DNA from: Firm-04 sp964392175
GTDB taxonomy: Bacteria > Bacillota > Clostridia > Oscillospirales > Ruminococcaceae
Direction: 5' to 3'
NCBI GenBank assembly: GCA_964392175.1
Contig: CAYMOJ010000015.1
Span: 1 to 40,267 of the forward strand
Length of the DNA: 40,267 nucleotides
Shown one piece after another: positions 17,264 to 24,098 of this stretch. Positions within the stretch are counted from its first letter, which is position 1, and each line of letters opens with the position of its first letter. The position numbers and the translations under genes were made by a program. Under the pieces are notes generated by a model, which was given only the letters and a program-made list of their open reading frames with translations, did not search any database and had not been told where the DNA came from.

Positions 17264-18286
17264 ATGGAAAGACAGGAGCTTTCTTTCAACACAGTAATTG
17301 AAAGCGCAGCAAAACTACCACTTGTGCAGATAAAAAGAGAAGATTTTCTCACGAGAAATCTCGGCAAATTATGCACGCCTGAGCAGTTGCGGAAGGCTCT
17401 TGTAAATGGAACATTAAACGCCGGCATACCGATATGGACTCTTGACAGTGTTGCAAATGCCGTAATTAATGCAGAAACAATGAAGGTTACTGGTATTTCA
17501 GCGGCTGCTGGTATTCCGGGTGGCTTTGCAATGGCTGCTACTATACCGGCAGATTCAGCACAATTTTATGCTTTTGTCATTCGTATTGCGCAAGAGCTGG
17601 CGTATATTTATGGGTGGACAGAAATCTTTACGGAATCAGATTCGCTTGATGATGAAACACAATCACAGCTCATTTTGTTCATTGGAGTCATGTCTGGTGT
17701 AAAAGCTGCCGAAATTGTGGTTGGCAAATTGTTTGGCGAAGTCGCGATGAAATCTGTGGCGAAAAAAGTGGCTGCAAAGGCACTGACCAAAACATGGTAT
17801 TATCCCATTGTAAAAAAAATTGCCCAGATGTTAGGTCAAAAAATGACGAAGACTATATTTGCCAATGGCGTTTCCAAAGCAGTTCCTGTTGTGGGCGCAG
17901 TGGTTTCCGGCGGTCTGACTTTGGCATCGTTTAAGCCCATGGCGTTGAGACTGAAGAAACATCTTTCGAAACTAGCAAGTATGTCTCCAAAACAGTATGC
18001 AGAATATGAAGCGGCTATCCAAATTGATGAAAATGACATTTCAGTAGATGTGGATGACGCTACCTACATGCCAAATGAAACATATGATATTCATTGTTGG
18101 ATTTGTGTATGCGGAACGGAAAATAAGGGAAAGTTCTGTTACCATTGCGGAACAAAAAAACCAGATGTTCTTCCACAGTATCGTTGCGACAAATGTCAAT
18201 GGGAACCCGATGATAAAACAAAGCCACCGAAGTTTTGTCCAAATTGTGGAGACCCGTTCGATGACGGAGATATTGTCGTAGAATAA
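17264..18286 (+). CDS. EcsC-family protein with C-terminal zinc ribbons
   Basis: The start at 17264 (MERQELSFN) has GAGAGG about 6 nt upstream. About residues 10-235 match the EcsC family. There are small-residue helices (GISAAAGIPGGFAMAATIPAD), the region AQFYAFVIRIAQELAYIYGW, and two more amphipathic or membrane-like stretches (GVMSGVKAAEIVVGKLFG, KAVPVVGAVVSGGLTLASF). About residues 280-340 hold two zinc ribbons with paired cysteines, CWICVCG/FCYHCG and CDKCQ/FCPNCG. EcsC function is not settled. Zinc ribbons suggest binding to protein or nucleic acid. It is a single gene between a terminator and a hairpin. A run of 16 T lies about 90 bp before the start. Confidence 0.8.
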   Translation: MERQELSFNTVIESAAKLPLVQIKREDFLTRNLGKLCTPEQLRKALVNGTLNAGIPIWTLDSVANAVINAETMKVTGISAAAGIPGGFAMAATIPADSAQFYAFVIRIAQELAYIYGWTEIFTESDSLDDETQSQLILFIGVMSGVKAAEIVVGKLFGEVAMKSVAKKVAAKALTKTWYYPIVKKIAQMLGQKMTKTIFANGVSKAVPVVGAVVSGGLTLASFKPMALRLKKHLSKLASMSPKQYAEYEAAIQIDENDISVDVDDATYMPNETYDIHCWICVCGTENKGKFCYHCGTKKPDVLPQYRCDKCQWEPDDKTKPPKFCPNCGDPFDDGDIVVE

Positions 18287-18295
18287 TCCTATAGT

Positions 18296-18322
18296 ACCCG
18301 AACCATTCCAAAAGGTTCGGGT
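18296..18322 (+). terminator. Hairpin after the EcsC gene
   Basis: A 9-bp perfect stem (ACCCGAACC with GGTTCGGGT) has a 9-nt loop, directly after the stop codon. The T tract is poor (ATTATG), so efficiency is uncertain. Confidence 0.6.
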
Positions 18323-18503
18323 ATTATGATGCAACAGGGGATTGAGCTTTCTCAGCTTGCTGTATGTGATGCCGACGCTTATCTCGGGATGTAGTGGGAC
18401 TGTTTGATTCTAACAGATCTTCGTTCATCTCGTATCTTTTCCTCTTTTTGTCCTGCTGGTTGTGATGCAACAAAAAAAATTTCGCTTTTTTCGATTTTTC
18501 TAC

Positions 18504-18532
18504 TTGACAAATCGTCGTGAGTATGGTATAAT
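18504..18532 (+). promoter_or_regulatory. Consensus promoter of tRNA-Trp
   Basis: Perfect TTGACA (18504-18509), a 17-bp spacer and perfect TATAAT (18527-18532) lie directly before the tRNA. Confidence 0.93.
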
Positions 18533-18543
18533 ATACAAGTCTT

Positions 18544-18619
18544 AGGGGTATAGCTCAGCTGGTAGAGCAACGGACTCCAAATCCGTGCGCCGAGGGTTCG
18601 ATTCCTTCTGCCCCTGCCA
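18544..18619 (+). tRNA. tRNA-Trp (anticodon CCA)
   Basis: This 76-nt cloverleaf has acceptor AGGGGTA/TGCCCCT, D arm with AGCTGGTAGA, and anticodon stem ACGGA/TCCGT with loop CTCCAAA, which gives CCA. The T loop is TTCGATT and the 3' CCA is encoded, unlike in tRNA-Leu here. The mobile region begins within 2 kb after it, but no attachment-site duplication of the tRNA 3' end is visible in the window. Confidence 0.97.
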
Positions 18620-18627
18620 TTCATGAT

Positions 18628-18669
18628 AACGAAGCGAGCCGTGAGCCTAGCTTCGCGGCTCGCTTCGTT
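18628..18669 (+). terminator. Terminator after tRNA-Trp
   Basis: A 14-bp perfect GC-rich stem (AACGAAGCGAGCCG at 18628-18641 with its complement at 18656-18669) follows the tRNA by 8 nt. The following bases are GTTAG, so the T tract is short. Confidence 0.75.
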
Positions 18670-18841
18670 GTTAGACGTATGTATTTACGGTCAATTATCC
18701 GTGTGCTTGCAAAGCCTACAGGGTGTATCATTTCATCACCGCCCTGCGCGTCCAGCATCATGGTTATCGCATCCCTCGGTTATGCCTACCGATTCACCGT
18801 CATGCATATTTGTCGCTCGATGCCTTGTTCTGTCTACTTTT
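18670..18841. other. Intergenic stretch without a recognisable gene
   Basis: No convincing coding frame, tRNA or terminator is visible between the tRNA-Trp terminator and the first 218-bp repeat. An open plus-strand frame passes through, but it lacks a ribosome binding site and family features. Confidence 0.5.
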
Positions 18842-19059
18842 TTGAAAAAGAAAGCAGCATGGAGGTTTATCTGAATGAGAGTGTGAGAGTTCAGACAGGC
18901 TGTCTTCGCGTATGTGACGGATGTGCTGGCAAGTTCCCTTGCCGTGAGTTGGAAAGCCAGATAATCAACACTATTCAGTTTTCAAGGTGCTGGGTATTGA
19001 ATCAAGCCCTCCAGACGCAGCGCGAACAACATCTGAAAGGCTTGACAATTATGCTAAAC
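18842..19059. repeat. 218-bp direct repeat, copy 1
   Basis: This copy matches 20161-20378 with no gaps and 7 mismatches (about 97%), offset 1319 bp. It ends inside a promoter spacer. Read on the minus strand it contains CACCTTGAAAACTGAATAG, similar to the start of 16S-23S spacer sequences in Firmicutes. A plus-strand frame of about 67 codons runs through both copies, but all seven differences would change amino acids, so coding is unlikely. Confidence 0.95.
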
Positions 19060-19070
19060 CATGCTATAAT
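19042..19070 (+). promoter_or_regulatory. Consensus plus-strand promoter at the end of repeat copy 1
   Basis: TTGACA (19042-19047) lies in the repeat; the 17-bp spacer crosses the repeat edge and TATAAT (19065-19070) lies outside it. Copy 2 keeps the -35, but its next sequence gives only TATACT at 15 bp, so the two copies differ in promoter strength. It could serve the membrane protein gene at 19314 or a short RNA. Confidence 0.8.
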
Positions 19071-19076
19071 AAACAC

Positions 19077-19188
19077 GGCAAATAGCCATTGCACTAAGTC
19101 AGTCAGAGGCGGCAACCTTTGTCTGATTATGGGAGTACAGTACAGAACTGTGCTGTGCTGTGCTCCTGTGTGATGGTTTTATTCAATT
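19077..19188. other. Overlap zone of two convergent transcripts with a strong hairpin
   Basis: The predicted starts of the plus promoter (19042-19070) and minus promoter (19195-19223) face each other, so both RNAs would contain this 112-nt stretch. It holds a 14-bp hairpin at 19132-19166 that pairs fully with two G-U pairs on the plus strand. No coding frame longer than about 14 codons with a ribosome binding site is visible. It may be an antisense RNA pair; this is inference. Confidence 0.45.
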
Positions 19189-19194
19189 TTCTCT

Positions 19195-19223
19195 ATTATA
19201 CCACATCTGGTAGGAAATGTCAA
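19195..19223 (-). promoter_or_regulatory. Perfect consensus promoter, minus strand, no gene downstream
   Basis: TTGACA (19218-19223), a 17-bp spacer and TATAAT (19195-19200) are both perfect. The transcript would run left through the hairpin zone and repeat copy 1, where I find no open frame with a ribosome binding site. Confidence 0.8.
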
Positions 19224-19244
19224 GGGTGATTGACAATTTTTCGG

Positions 19245-19278
19245 AGAATCCTTTGAACTTTTAAGTTCAGAGGATTCT
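19245..19278. terminator. Hairpin before the membrane protein gene
   Basis: A 14-bp stem with one T-G pair (AGAATCCTTTGAAC with GTTCAGAGGATTCT) has a 6-nt loop, 35 bp before the start at 19314. The T tract is weak. It may be a terminator of upstream RNA or a leader structure. Confidence 0.5.
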
Positions 19279-19313
19279 CTTGTATTTGTATATAGTGAAA
19301 AGGAGTCTGGAAA

Positions 19314-19988
19314 ATGCGCGATGCGAAACACATTATGAAAACTATAGGGGCTTCGATCTGCTGCGTATTGTCTCTCGCGGTCATCACATTCTTTATATAT
19401 ACGGTGTCTATCACTCCGCCAGCCGCCGAACCAGAATTGTATCAAATATCTGACAACGCTTTTTTGGATCTGTTTTATCGGTATTTGACAAGCGGCATTG
19501 ATCTGAATCCGTTTATTATGCTTGTCGGTTTGATTGCTCTGCTGCTGGAAATTCTTTTTTCGAATCCACTACGGTTTTTGTTCTCGCAGCTCCCACTAGG
19601 TCGAATACTTGATTCCGACAAACAGATGACAGTCAAAGAACGAATCATTCCTTCTCTTCTAATCGGAATCGCTGCCGCTATTGATAACACCTATGAAGCA
19701 GTTTCTCCGGAATCTTTTTCCGAAAAAGTTGTTTTGATAAACTGGATTGCGTTGATTTTGATTGCGCTTTCGTTCCTTGTGCAGCTTGGCACACTGCTTT
19801 CGCAGGGTGGCATATGGAGGGTTTTGGTTTCTGGAAGCCTTTTGGTTATCGCAAATCTTGGATGCGGTGCTTTGCTTGGAACGATTGCATCTGCATTAGG
19901 TATCCTTGTTGCCGGTTTTACTATGGGCTTTGGCTTAATACTTTTCGGAATTGTAGTCTTTCTTATCCTTTCGATCACAACGAGCTGA
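19314..19988 (+). CDS. Integral membrane protein, unknown function
   Basis: The 224-residue product starts at 19314 with AAAGGAG 8 nt upstream. Helices are seen near residues 8-33 (TIGASICCVLSLAVITFFIYTV is the core), 65-85 (PFIMLVGLIALLLEILF), 112-125 (SLLIGIAAAI) and 140-165 (VLINWIALILIALSFLVQLGTLL). The C-terminal half (LVSGSLLVIANLG, ASALGILVAGFTMGFGLILFGIVVFLIL) is nearly all hydrophobic. I recognise no family. The gene lies alone between the two 218-bp repeats, with a terminator at 20007-20037. It may therefore be a small cargo unit that could be lost by recombination between the repeats. Confidence 0.75.
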   Translation: MRDAKHIMKTIGASICCVLSLAVITFFIYTVSITPPAAEPELYQISDNAFLDLFYRYLTSGIDLNPFIMLVGLIALLLEILFSNPLRFLFSQLPLGRILDSDKQMTVKERIIPSLLIGIAAAIDNTYEAVSPESFSEKVVLINWIALILIALSFLVQLGTLLSQGGIWRVLVSGSLLVIANLGCGALLGTIASALGILVAGFTMGFGLILFGIVVFLILSITTS

Positions 19989-20006
19989 ACACCCTAATAA
20001 AAAAAG

Positions 20007-20037
20007 AAGGCGCAGAGCTGCAATGCCCTGCGCCTTT
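20007..20037. terminator. Bidirectional terminator
   Basis: The 9-bp stem AAGGCGCAG with CTGCGCCTT is followed on the minus strand by TCTTTTTTT, which is strong, and on the plus strand by a short T run. It closes the membrane protein gene and would also stop minus-strand transcripts leaving the mobile element. Confidence 0.85.
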
Positions 20038-20160
20038 GGCTTTCAAACTAATTTATTATAATGATCTCCTTGATTGTCAGCAGCACGAGCATATGCGCTG
20101 GATAGTAAATATAAAAGAACCGGCGGTTTAGCTTTCCGTGACGGACATTGCCGCGCTCTC

Positions 20161-20378
20161 TTGAAAAAGAAAGCAGCATGGAGATTTATCTGAATGAGAG
20201 TGTGAGAGTTCAGACAGGCTGTCTTCGCGTATGTGACGGATGTGCTGGCAAGTTCCCTTGCCGTGAGCCGGAAAGCCGGATAATCAACACTATTCAGTTT
20301 TCAGGGTGCTGGATATTGAATCAAGCCATCCAGACGCAGCGCGAACAACATCTGAAAGGCTTGACAATTATGCTAAAC
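20161..20378. repeat. 218-bp direct repeat, copy 2
   Basis: This is the second copy of the repeat at 18842-19059, in the same orientation. It ends 30 bp before the stop of the relaxase gene and so marks, to within a few dozen bases, where the mobile element begins. Confidence 0.95.
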
Positions 20379-20408
20379 TGATATACTGAAAAGAAAAAAG
20401 TGCGAAGA

Positions 20409-22286
20409 TCAGATACCACCTCCGTTTGCGTATTTCATGCCGTTCGGAACAAATTGGTTTTCACGCCGCATCCGCTCGTTTGCGACGAGCGACTGCACAT
20501 AAGTGCCACCGAAAACTTTTTCCGCTGTTGCCAAGGTGTCTGAGCTTTGCGCAAGCTCCCGCTGCTTCTGTTCATAATCTGCCACAGCTTTTCTGACTGT
20601 TTCTTCCTGATCGGCGATCAGTGTATCGACATTTCTGTAATTTGTGCCGTTGATAAACGAATAAGATTTCAAAGCCGCTGCTGCCTGTTCTGCGGTAAAT
20701 AGTCGAGACGGTTTTCCCTCGTAAACGATCAGCAGTTTCTCTTTCAGATCATAGAACGACTGCAAATCTTTTTCCTCCGCACGCAGTTTGCTTTCTGTAT
20801 CCGTTGCCGCTTTTTCTTTTTCAGCGAAATCTTTGCGCAGAGATTCCAATGTCGCACCAGCATTGATTTCCTTGTTAAGCGCAAGCAGCGAATCCAATTC
20901 CGCATCATTTGTCCACGCATAAGGCTTTTGCTGATTGCGGCGACGCATCGGCAGACCGCCCTTTGCAAAAGAGATCGTATAAAACTGCATCGTGCGAAGC
21001 ACAACCGCATTCGGCGCGGACTGCTGCCGCGCGTTGGCAACTTTTTTCGCAAGCTGCCGTTCGTAATGCGCTTTTTCCGTCAGCCGGTTGCGCAAAGCCT
21101 GTTCACTGTAGTGTTCGCCCAAACTTTTCAGGCGAATGAATGAACCGCCGTTTTCTGGTTTGACGGAAATATATTTTCCTTGCTTCACCTCGTAACCGGC
21201 TTCGCGCAGCAGATCGAGCAGTTCGTCAAAGTCCTTGCTCATCATGAGCATATAGTCAATATCGTTGCGGAGCTTTTCACGCTGATTTGTTTTTGGGCTA
21301 AACTCTTTTTCGATTTTCCGAATCGCATCGACATAGCATTCTTGCGCTTCAAAACCGTTTTCTGTTTCACGATACGGAATGCTCAGCGCATCGAGCCGTG
21401 CTTGCACGAATGCTTGCTTTTCTGGATTCGTATAGAAGAATGCTTTGTACGGAGATTTCTTTTCCCGTTTCAATGTTGTCGTTTCATGCTCCAATGCGAT
21501 CACTTTTTCTTTGAGCCGACGGATGTTTTCATCTTTGCGGTCACTTTCTGTCACGGAAACAGATTCGCGCAGCTTTTCCTGATACCGTTTCAGATCTTGC
21601 GAATATTTGTAGTCTTCAACGGTCATGTGTGCGTGATGCGCGTGGCGATCTTCACGCATAAAGCCGTGGAGATGTAATATTTTTTCCATTGCAGCGCGTT
21701 CGGCTGCTTCCCACAGCACAAGCTGATTATCTTTTGGTGAATGCGGTTTGAATCCTTGCTCGATCAATGCTTGCTTCATCGAAACACCCTTTTGCAAACC
21801 TTTCTGTCTGCCCCGCGTGTAGAACGGCACAAAGTTGATGTGAATATGTGGACTTGCTTCGTCCATGTGCAGTACTGCATTGAACACATGGAGATTTGGA
21901 TTTCGTTTCTGAAATTCTTTCATGTATTCATCGAGCATCTGCCTTGCGATCTCACCGCGCTGACTGCCGCACGGTGTGGTATGCACATCTCCGAATTGGA
22001 TCACGATCTCATAGAACGGTTCTTCCCGTTTTCCATTTGCGATTTGTTCGTAGTAATCGGTTATGGCTCTATCTCTCCGATATTGTTTCTCATTGTATTT
22101 CTGAACAGCCTGATCGAAAAGTTGATGATAGGCTTCGCGTACATCCTGCTGAACATAGGTCACATTTTGCTCTGTCCGTGACGGATCAATATTCGGTGCA
22201 AGGAATTTTCTGTTGTTGTGATTGAGATTCGCACCGTGCGGATTACTCGCCTTGCCAAGCGTAAAACTGATGCTGTATGCGTTCAT
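20409..22286 (-). CDS. MobV/MobL-type relaxase
   Basis: This predicted nicking enzyme starts conjugative transfer by cutting at oriT and staying bound to the 5' end. The start at 22286 (MNAYSISFTLGKASNP) is where family similarity begins; the longer frame upstream is Lys/Arg-rich and lies in the oriT-like region. The HUH-type three-histidine motif is clear at residues 140-155: VLHMDEASPHIHINFVPF. VTYVQQDVREAYHQLF near residue 45 and a downstream basic segment (MREDRHAHHAHMTVEDYK) match the plasmid recombination/Mob family. The C-terminal half is long, charged and probably coiled coil, giving 625 residues in all. It is last of the mobility cluster, with the oriT-like palindromes directly upstream. 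Confidence 0.88.
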   Translation of the reverse strand: MNAYSISFTLGKASNPHGANLNHNNRKFLAPNIDPSRTEQNVTYVQQDVREAYHQLFDQAVQKYNEKQYRRDRAITDYYEQIANGKREEPFYEIVIQFGDVHTTPCGSQRGEIARQMLDEYMKEFQKRNPNLHVFNAVLHMDEASPHIHINFVPFYTRGRQKGLQKGVSMKQALIEQGFKPHSPKDNQLVLWEAAERAAMEKILHLHGFMREDRHAHHAHMTVEDYKYSQDLKRYQEKLRESVSVTESDRKDENIRRLKEKVIALEHETTTLKREKKSPYKAFFYTNPEKQAFVQARLDALSIPYRETENGFEAQECYVDAIRKIEKEFSPKTNQREKLRNDIDYMLMMSKDFDELLDLLREAGYEVKQGKYISVKPENGGSFIRLKSLGEHYSEQALRNRLTEKAHYERQLAKKVANARQQSAPNAVVLRTMQFYTISFAKGGLPMRRRNQQKPYAWTNDAELDSLLALNKEINAGATLESLRKDFAEKEKAATDTESKLRAEEKDLQSFYDLKEKLLIVYEGKPSRLFTAEQAAAALKSYSFINGTNYRNVDTLIADQEETVRKAVADYEQKQRELAQSSDTLATAEKVFGGTYVQSLVANERMRRENQFVPNGMKYANGGGI

Positions 22287-22621
22287 TTTTTTTCGGACAC
22301 CTCGCTTCCTTTTCTTTTCAGCCAAGTGCATTTTTTTGGCTGCACGAAATTTTCGGAGAATTTTCCGTGAAATCTGACGGAATGGATACCGTTTACCCAA
22401 TATCTGTTTTGTCAAGCGCAATGCGTCCGATCAAAACGGAATTTCCACTCCGTTCCAATTTTGGGCAAAGTCTGCGACCTTGACGGCAAAAACGCTGCGT
22501 ACTTGTTTTCCGACTGCACCGAAAAAATTTTTCTCCGAAAAAATAATTTGCAGCATTTTGTCTGCTCCGCAGATTGGGAATTCCCAAACCCTTTTTGCTG
22601 CGGAGAAAATTTTTCTTACGG
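22287..22621. other. Oriented palindrome region before the relaxase, oriT candidate
   Basis: No supported gene lies here. At 22565-22605 the arms CTCCGCAG and CTGCGGAG enclose the perfect palindrome TTGGGAATTCCCAA (22574-22587). Further inverted repeats occur around 22430-22460 (ACGGAATTTCC with CACTCCGT). A dense set of inverted repeats just upstream of a MobV-type relaxase is the usual setting of oriT. The nick site cannot be assigned from the sequence alone. Confidence 0.45.
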
Positions 22622-22960
22622 TCATGTCGTTTCACTCTCCTTTTTATTTTTTCTGATCTCAGAAAAAAAGTCATGCGGTTCGCCGATGCGGAACGCTGCG
22701 ATGTAAAACAGCAGCAGCTTGATCAGCGGACAGGCTTCCCGTTCATAGAGGATGACCGCAGCACGGTCATCCTTATTCCTCTTTGGCTTGCTTGCGTATC
22801 GCAGGATTGTTTTTTTCAGATTCTCTGCTATATCTGTCACGCTGTTTTGCTCACCGATCTTTGCCATGAGATCGAGTGTCACAATCAGATGATTAAATTC
22901 CTCTCTGGAAAGATAAAGTGTATTCGGTTTTTCGTACTCATTCTTTTTCTGTTCAGCCAT
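22622..22960 (-). CDS. Small mobile-element protein, unknown function
   Basis: The 112-residue product (MAEQKKNEYEKPNTLYLSR onward) has AAGGAG about 9 nt before its ATG and starts 2 bp after the stop of the primase-like gene, so it is co-translated. It is charged, mostly helical in appearance, without membrane segments or cysteine motifs. I recognise no family. Its place between a DUF3991/TOPRIM gene and oriT/relaxase suggests a role in DNA processing, perhaps as a relaxase accessory protein; this is inference from position only. Confidence 0.7.
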   Translation of the reverse strand: MAEQKKNEYEKPNTLYLSREEFNHLIVTLDLMAKIGEQNSVTDIAENLKKTILRYASKPKRNKDDRAAVILYEREACPLIKLLLFYIAAFRIGEPHDFFSEIRKNKKESETT

Positions 22961-22962
22961 GA

Positions 22963-24036
22963 TTACATTCTCCTTGTCATTGTCGGATTTGGTCTTTGCA
23001 TTTCGCGCTGATGGACTGCTGGCTCATGCTGTTGCGTTTCAAGATGTGCATCGGGATTCTGCAATTTAAACACAAGCAGTTCGTTCCAATCTTTGAAGCC
23101 TTGCTTGTCAAGCTGTTCAATTACACCTCTTGGGCGAACGAAACCGTTGTCCCGCTCAAACCGACGACCTGCATCATCATTATCGACGCATGAGAAAATT
23201 TCCACGCCCTGCTCTTGTAAATTCTTCGGAATAGTCGGTTTCAGTCCTGCCATTGATACCAACACCGTACCCTCCAGCTTTTTCTTGTCACAGAATTTGT
23301 AAAAGCTCATGAGATCAATCGCCGATTCAAAAATATATGCGCGGCGAATTTTTCTGTCACGCGCAGGAACGGGACTGAACATAAATGCGCTGTCACCTGT
23401 TCCAGCAGCAATGCCCTTGAATCTTTTGAAAGAGTTAAGTCCTTGAAGCTCTGCGCCAATCACATTTCCGTCAGCATCTTTGTGAACGAAAACCGCATTT
23501 GCATTGCGATATGTTTTCGTTTCGCCGCTTGCAGTTTTCGCTGTCGTCATGCGCTCCGACTGATACAGCAGACCGGTGTGTACTAATTCTTCTACGATTT
23601 CCGCAGGAATTTTTCTCGACTGACACATATACGCGAAAAGCTGCCGCATATTTTCCGACTGCTCTGGCATATGCAATTCCTTTTTCTCCGGCACGGGATG
23701 CTCAGACCTTGGCGGCGCAGTGTATTGCGGCTTGTGTTCGCCGCTGTGTTCGTATGAAAGAACAGCCGTCACATCCCGTCCAGTCAGCTCAAAAACTGCT
23801 TGCTTGAAATCTCTGCCCAGTACTTTCGTTAGACAGTCGATCGCGCTGCTGCCGCCTTCGCCGGTATAGTGATGAAACCAGAGATGTTTTTCCGGATTGA
23901 TACACAGTCCCGCAAATTCTTTGATGTAATATTCTGCACCTTTGCGCTCGACCGTGTATCCGCTGCTACGGAAATAGTCGAGCAAGTCTGCTCTGCGGGC
24001 TTCCATGCTTAACTGTTTGAATTCGTCGTTGTTCAT
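22963..24036 (-). CDS. DUF3991/TOPRIM primase-like protein
   Basis: The start is set at 24036 (MNNDEFKQLS) because GAGG lies 8 nt upstream; an in-frame GTG at 24045 overlaps that site. The N-terminal part (LLDYFRSSGYTVERKG, then LWFHHYTGEGGSSAIDCL) matches the CHC2-like/DUF3991 region, though classical zinc cysteines are absent. A TOPRIM domain follows near residues 230-310, with the glutamate in YIFESAIDLMSFY and the acidic pair in IFSCVDNDDAGRRFE. Such proteins prime complementary-strand synthesis of mobile elements. A basic, Pro/Gln-rich tail ends the 357-residue protein. A hairpin separates it from the polyvalent gene upstream. Confidence 0.85.
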   Translation of the reverse strand: MNNDEFKQLSMEARRADLLDYFRSSGYTVERKGAEYYIKEFAGLCINPEKHLWFHHYTGEGGSSAIDCLTKVLGRDFKQAVFELTGRDVTAVLSYEHSGEHKPQYTAPPRSEHPVPEKKELHMPEQSENMRQLFAYMCQSRKIPAEIVEELVHTGLLYQSERMTTAKTASGETKTYRNANAVFVHKDADGNVIGAELQGLNSFKRFKGIAAGTGDSAFMFSPVPARDRKIRRAYIFESAIDLMSFYKFCDKKKLEGTVLVSMAGLKPTIPKNLQEQGVEIFSCVDNDDAGRRFERDNGFVRPRGVIEQLDKQGFKDWNELLVFKLQNPDAHLETQQHEPAVHQREMQRPNPTMTRRM

Positions 24037-24056
24037 GTTTTTCACCTCGTTGAAAG

Positions 24057-24088
24057 GAAAATGCCCTTACGATAATCGCAAGGGCATT
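24057..24088 (-). terminator. Hairpin between polyvalent and primase-like genes
   Basis: A 9-bp stem (AATGCCCTT with AAGGGCATT) is followed on the minus strand by TTTTCCTTTC. It lies just after the polyvalent gene stop and 20 bp before the next ribosome binding site, so it may act as a partial terminator that lowers expression of the mobility genes. Confidence 0.6.
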
Positions 24089-24098
24089 CCTGTCAGAT

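Noticed and set aside
18544..18619. tRNA-Trp as the attachment site of the mobile element
   Set aside because: No copy of the tRNA 3' end is found at the start of the element, and no integrase gene is in the window.
18679..19173. Plus-strand frame of 164 codons running through repeat copy 1
   Set aside because: No ribosome binding site or known motif, and all seven differences between the repeat copies would change amino acids, which argues against coding.
22393..22674. Minus-strand Lys/Arg-rich frame of 93 codons before the relaxase
   Set aside because: It coincides with the inverted-repeat region and overlaps neighbouring genes; better explained as non-coding oriT sequence.
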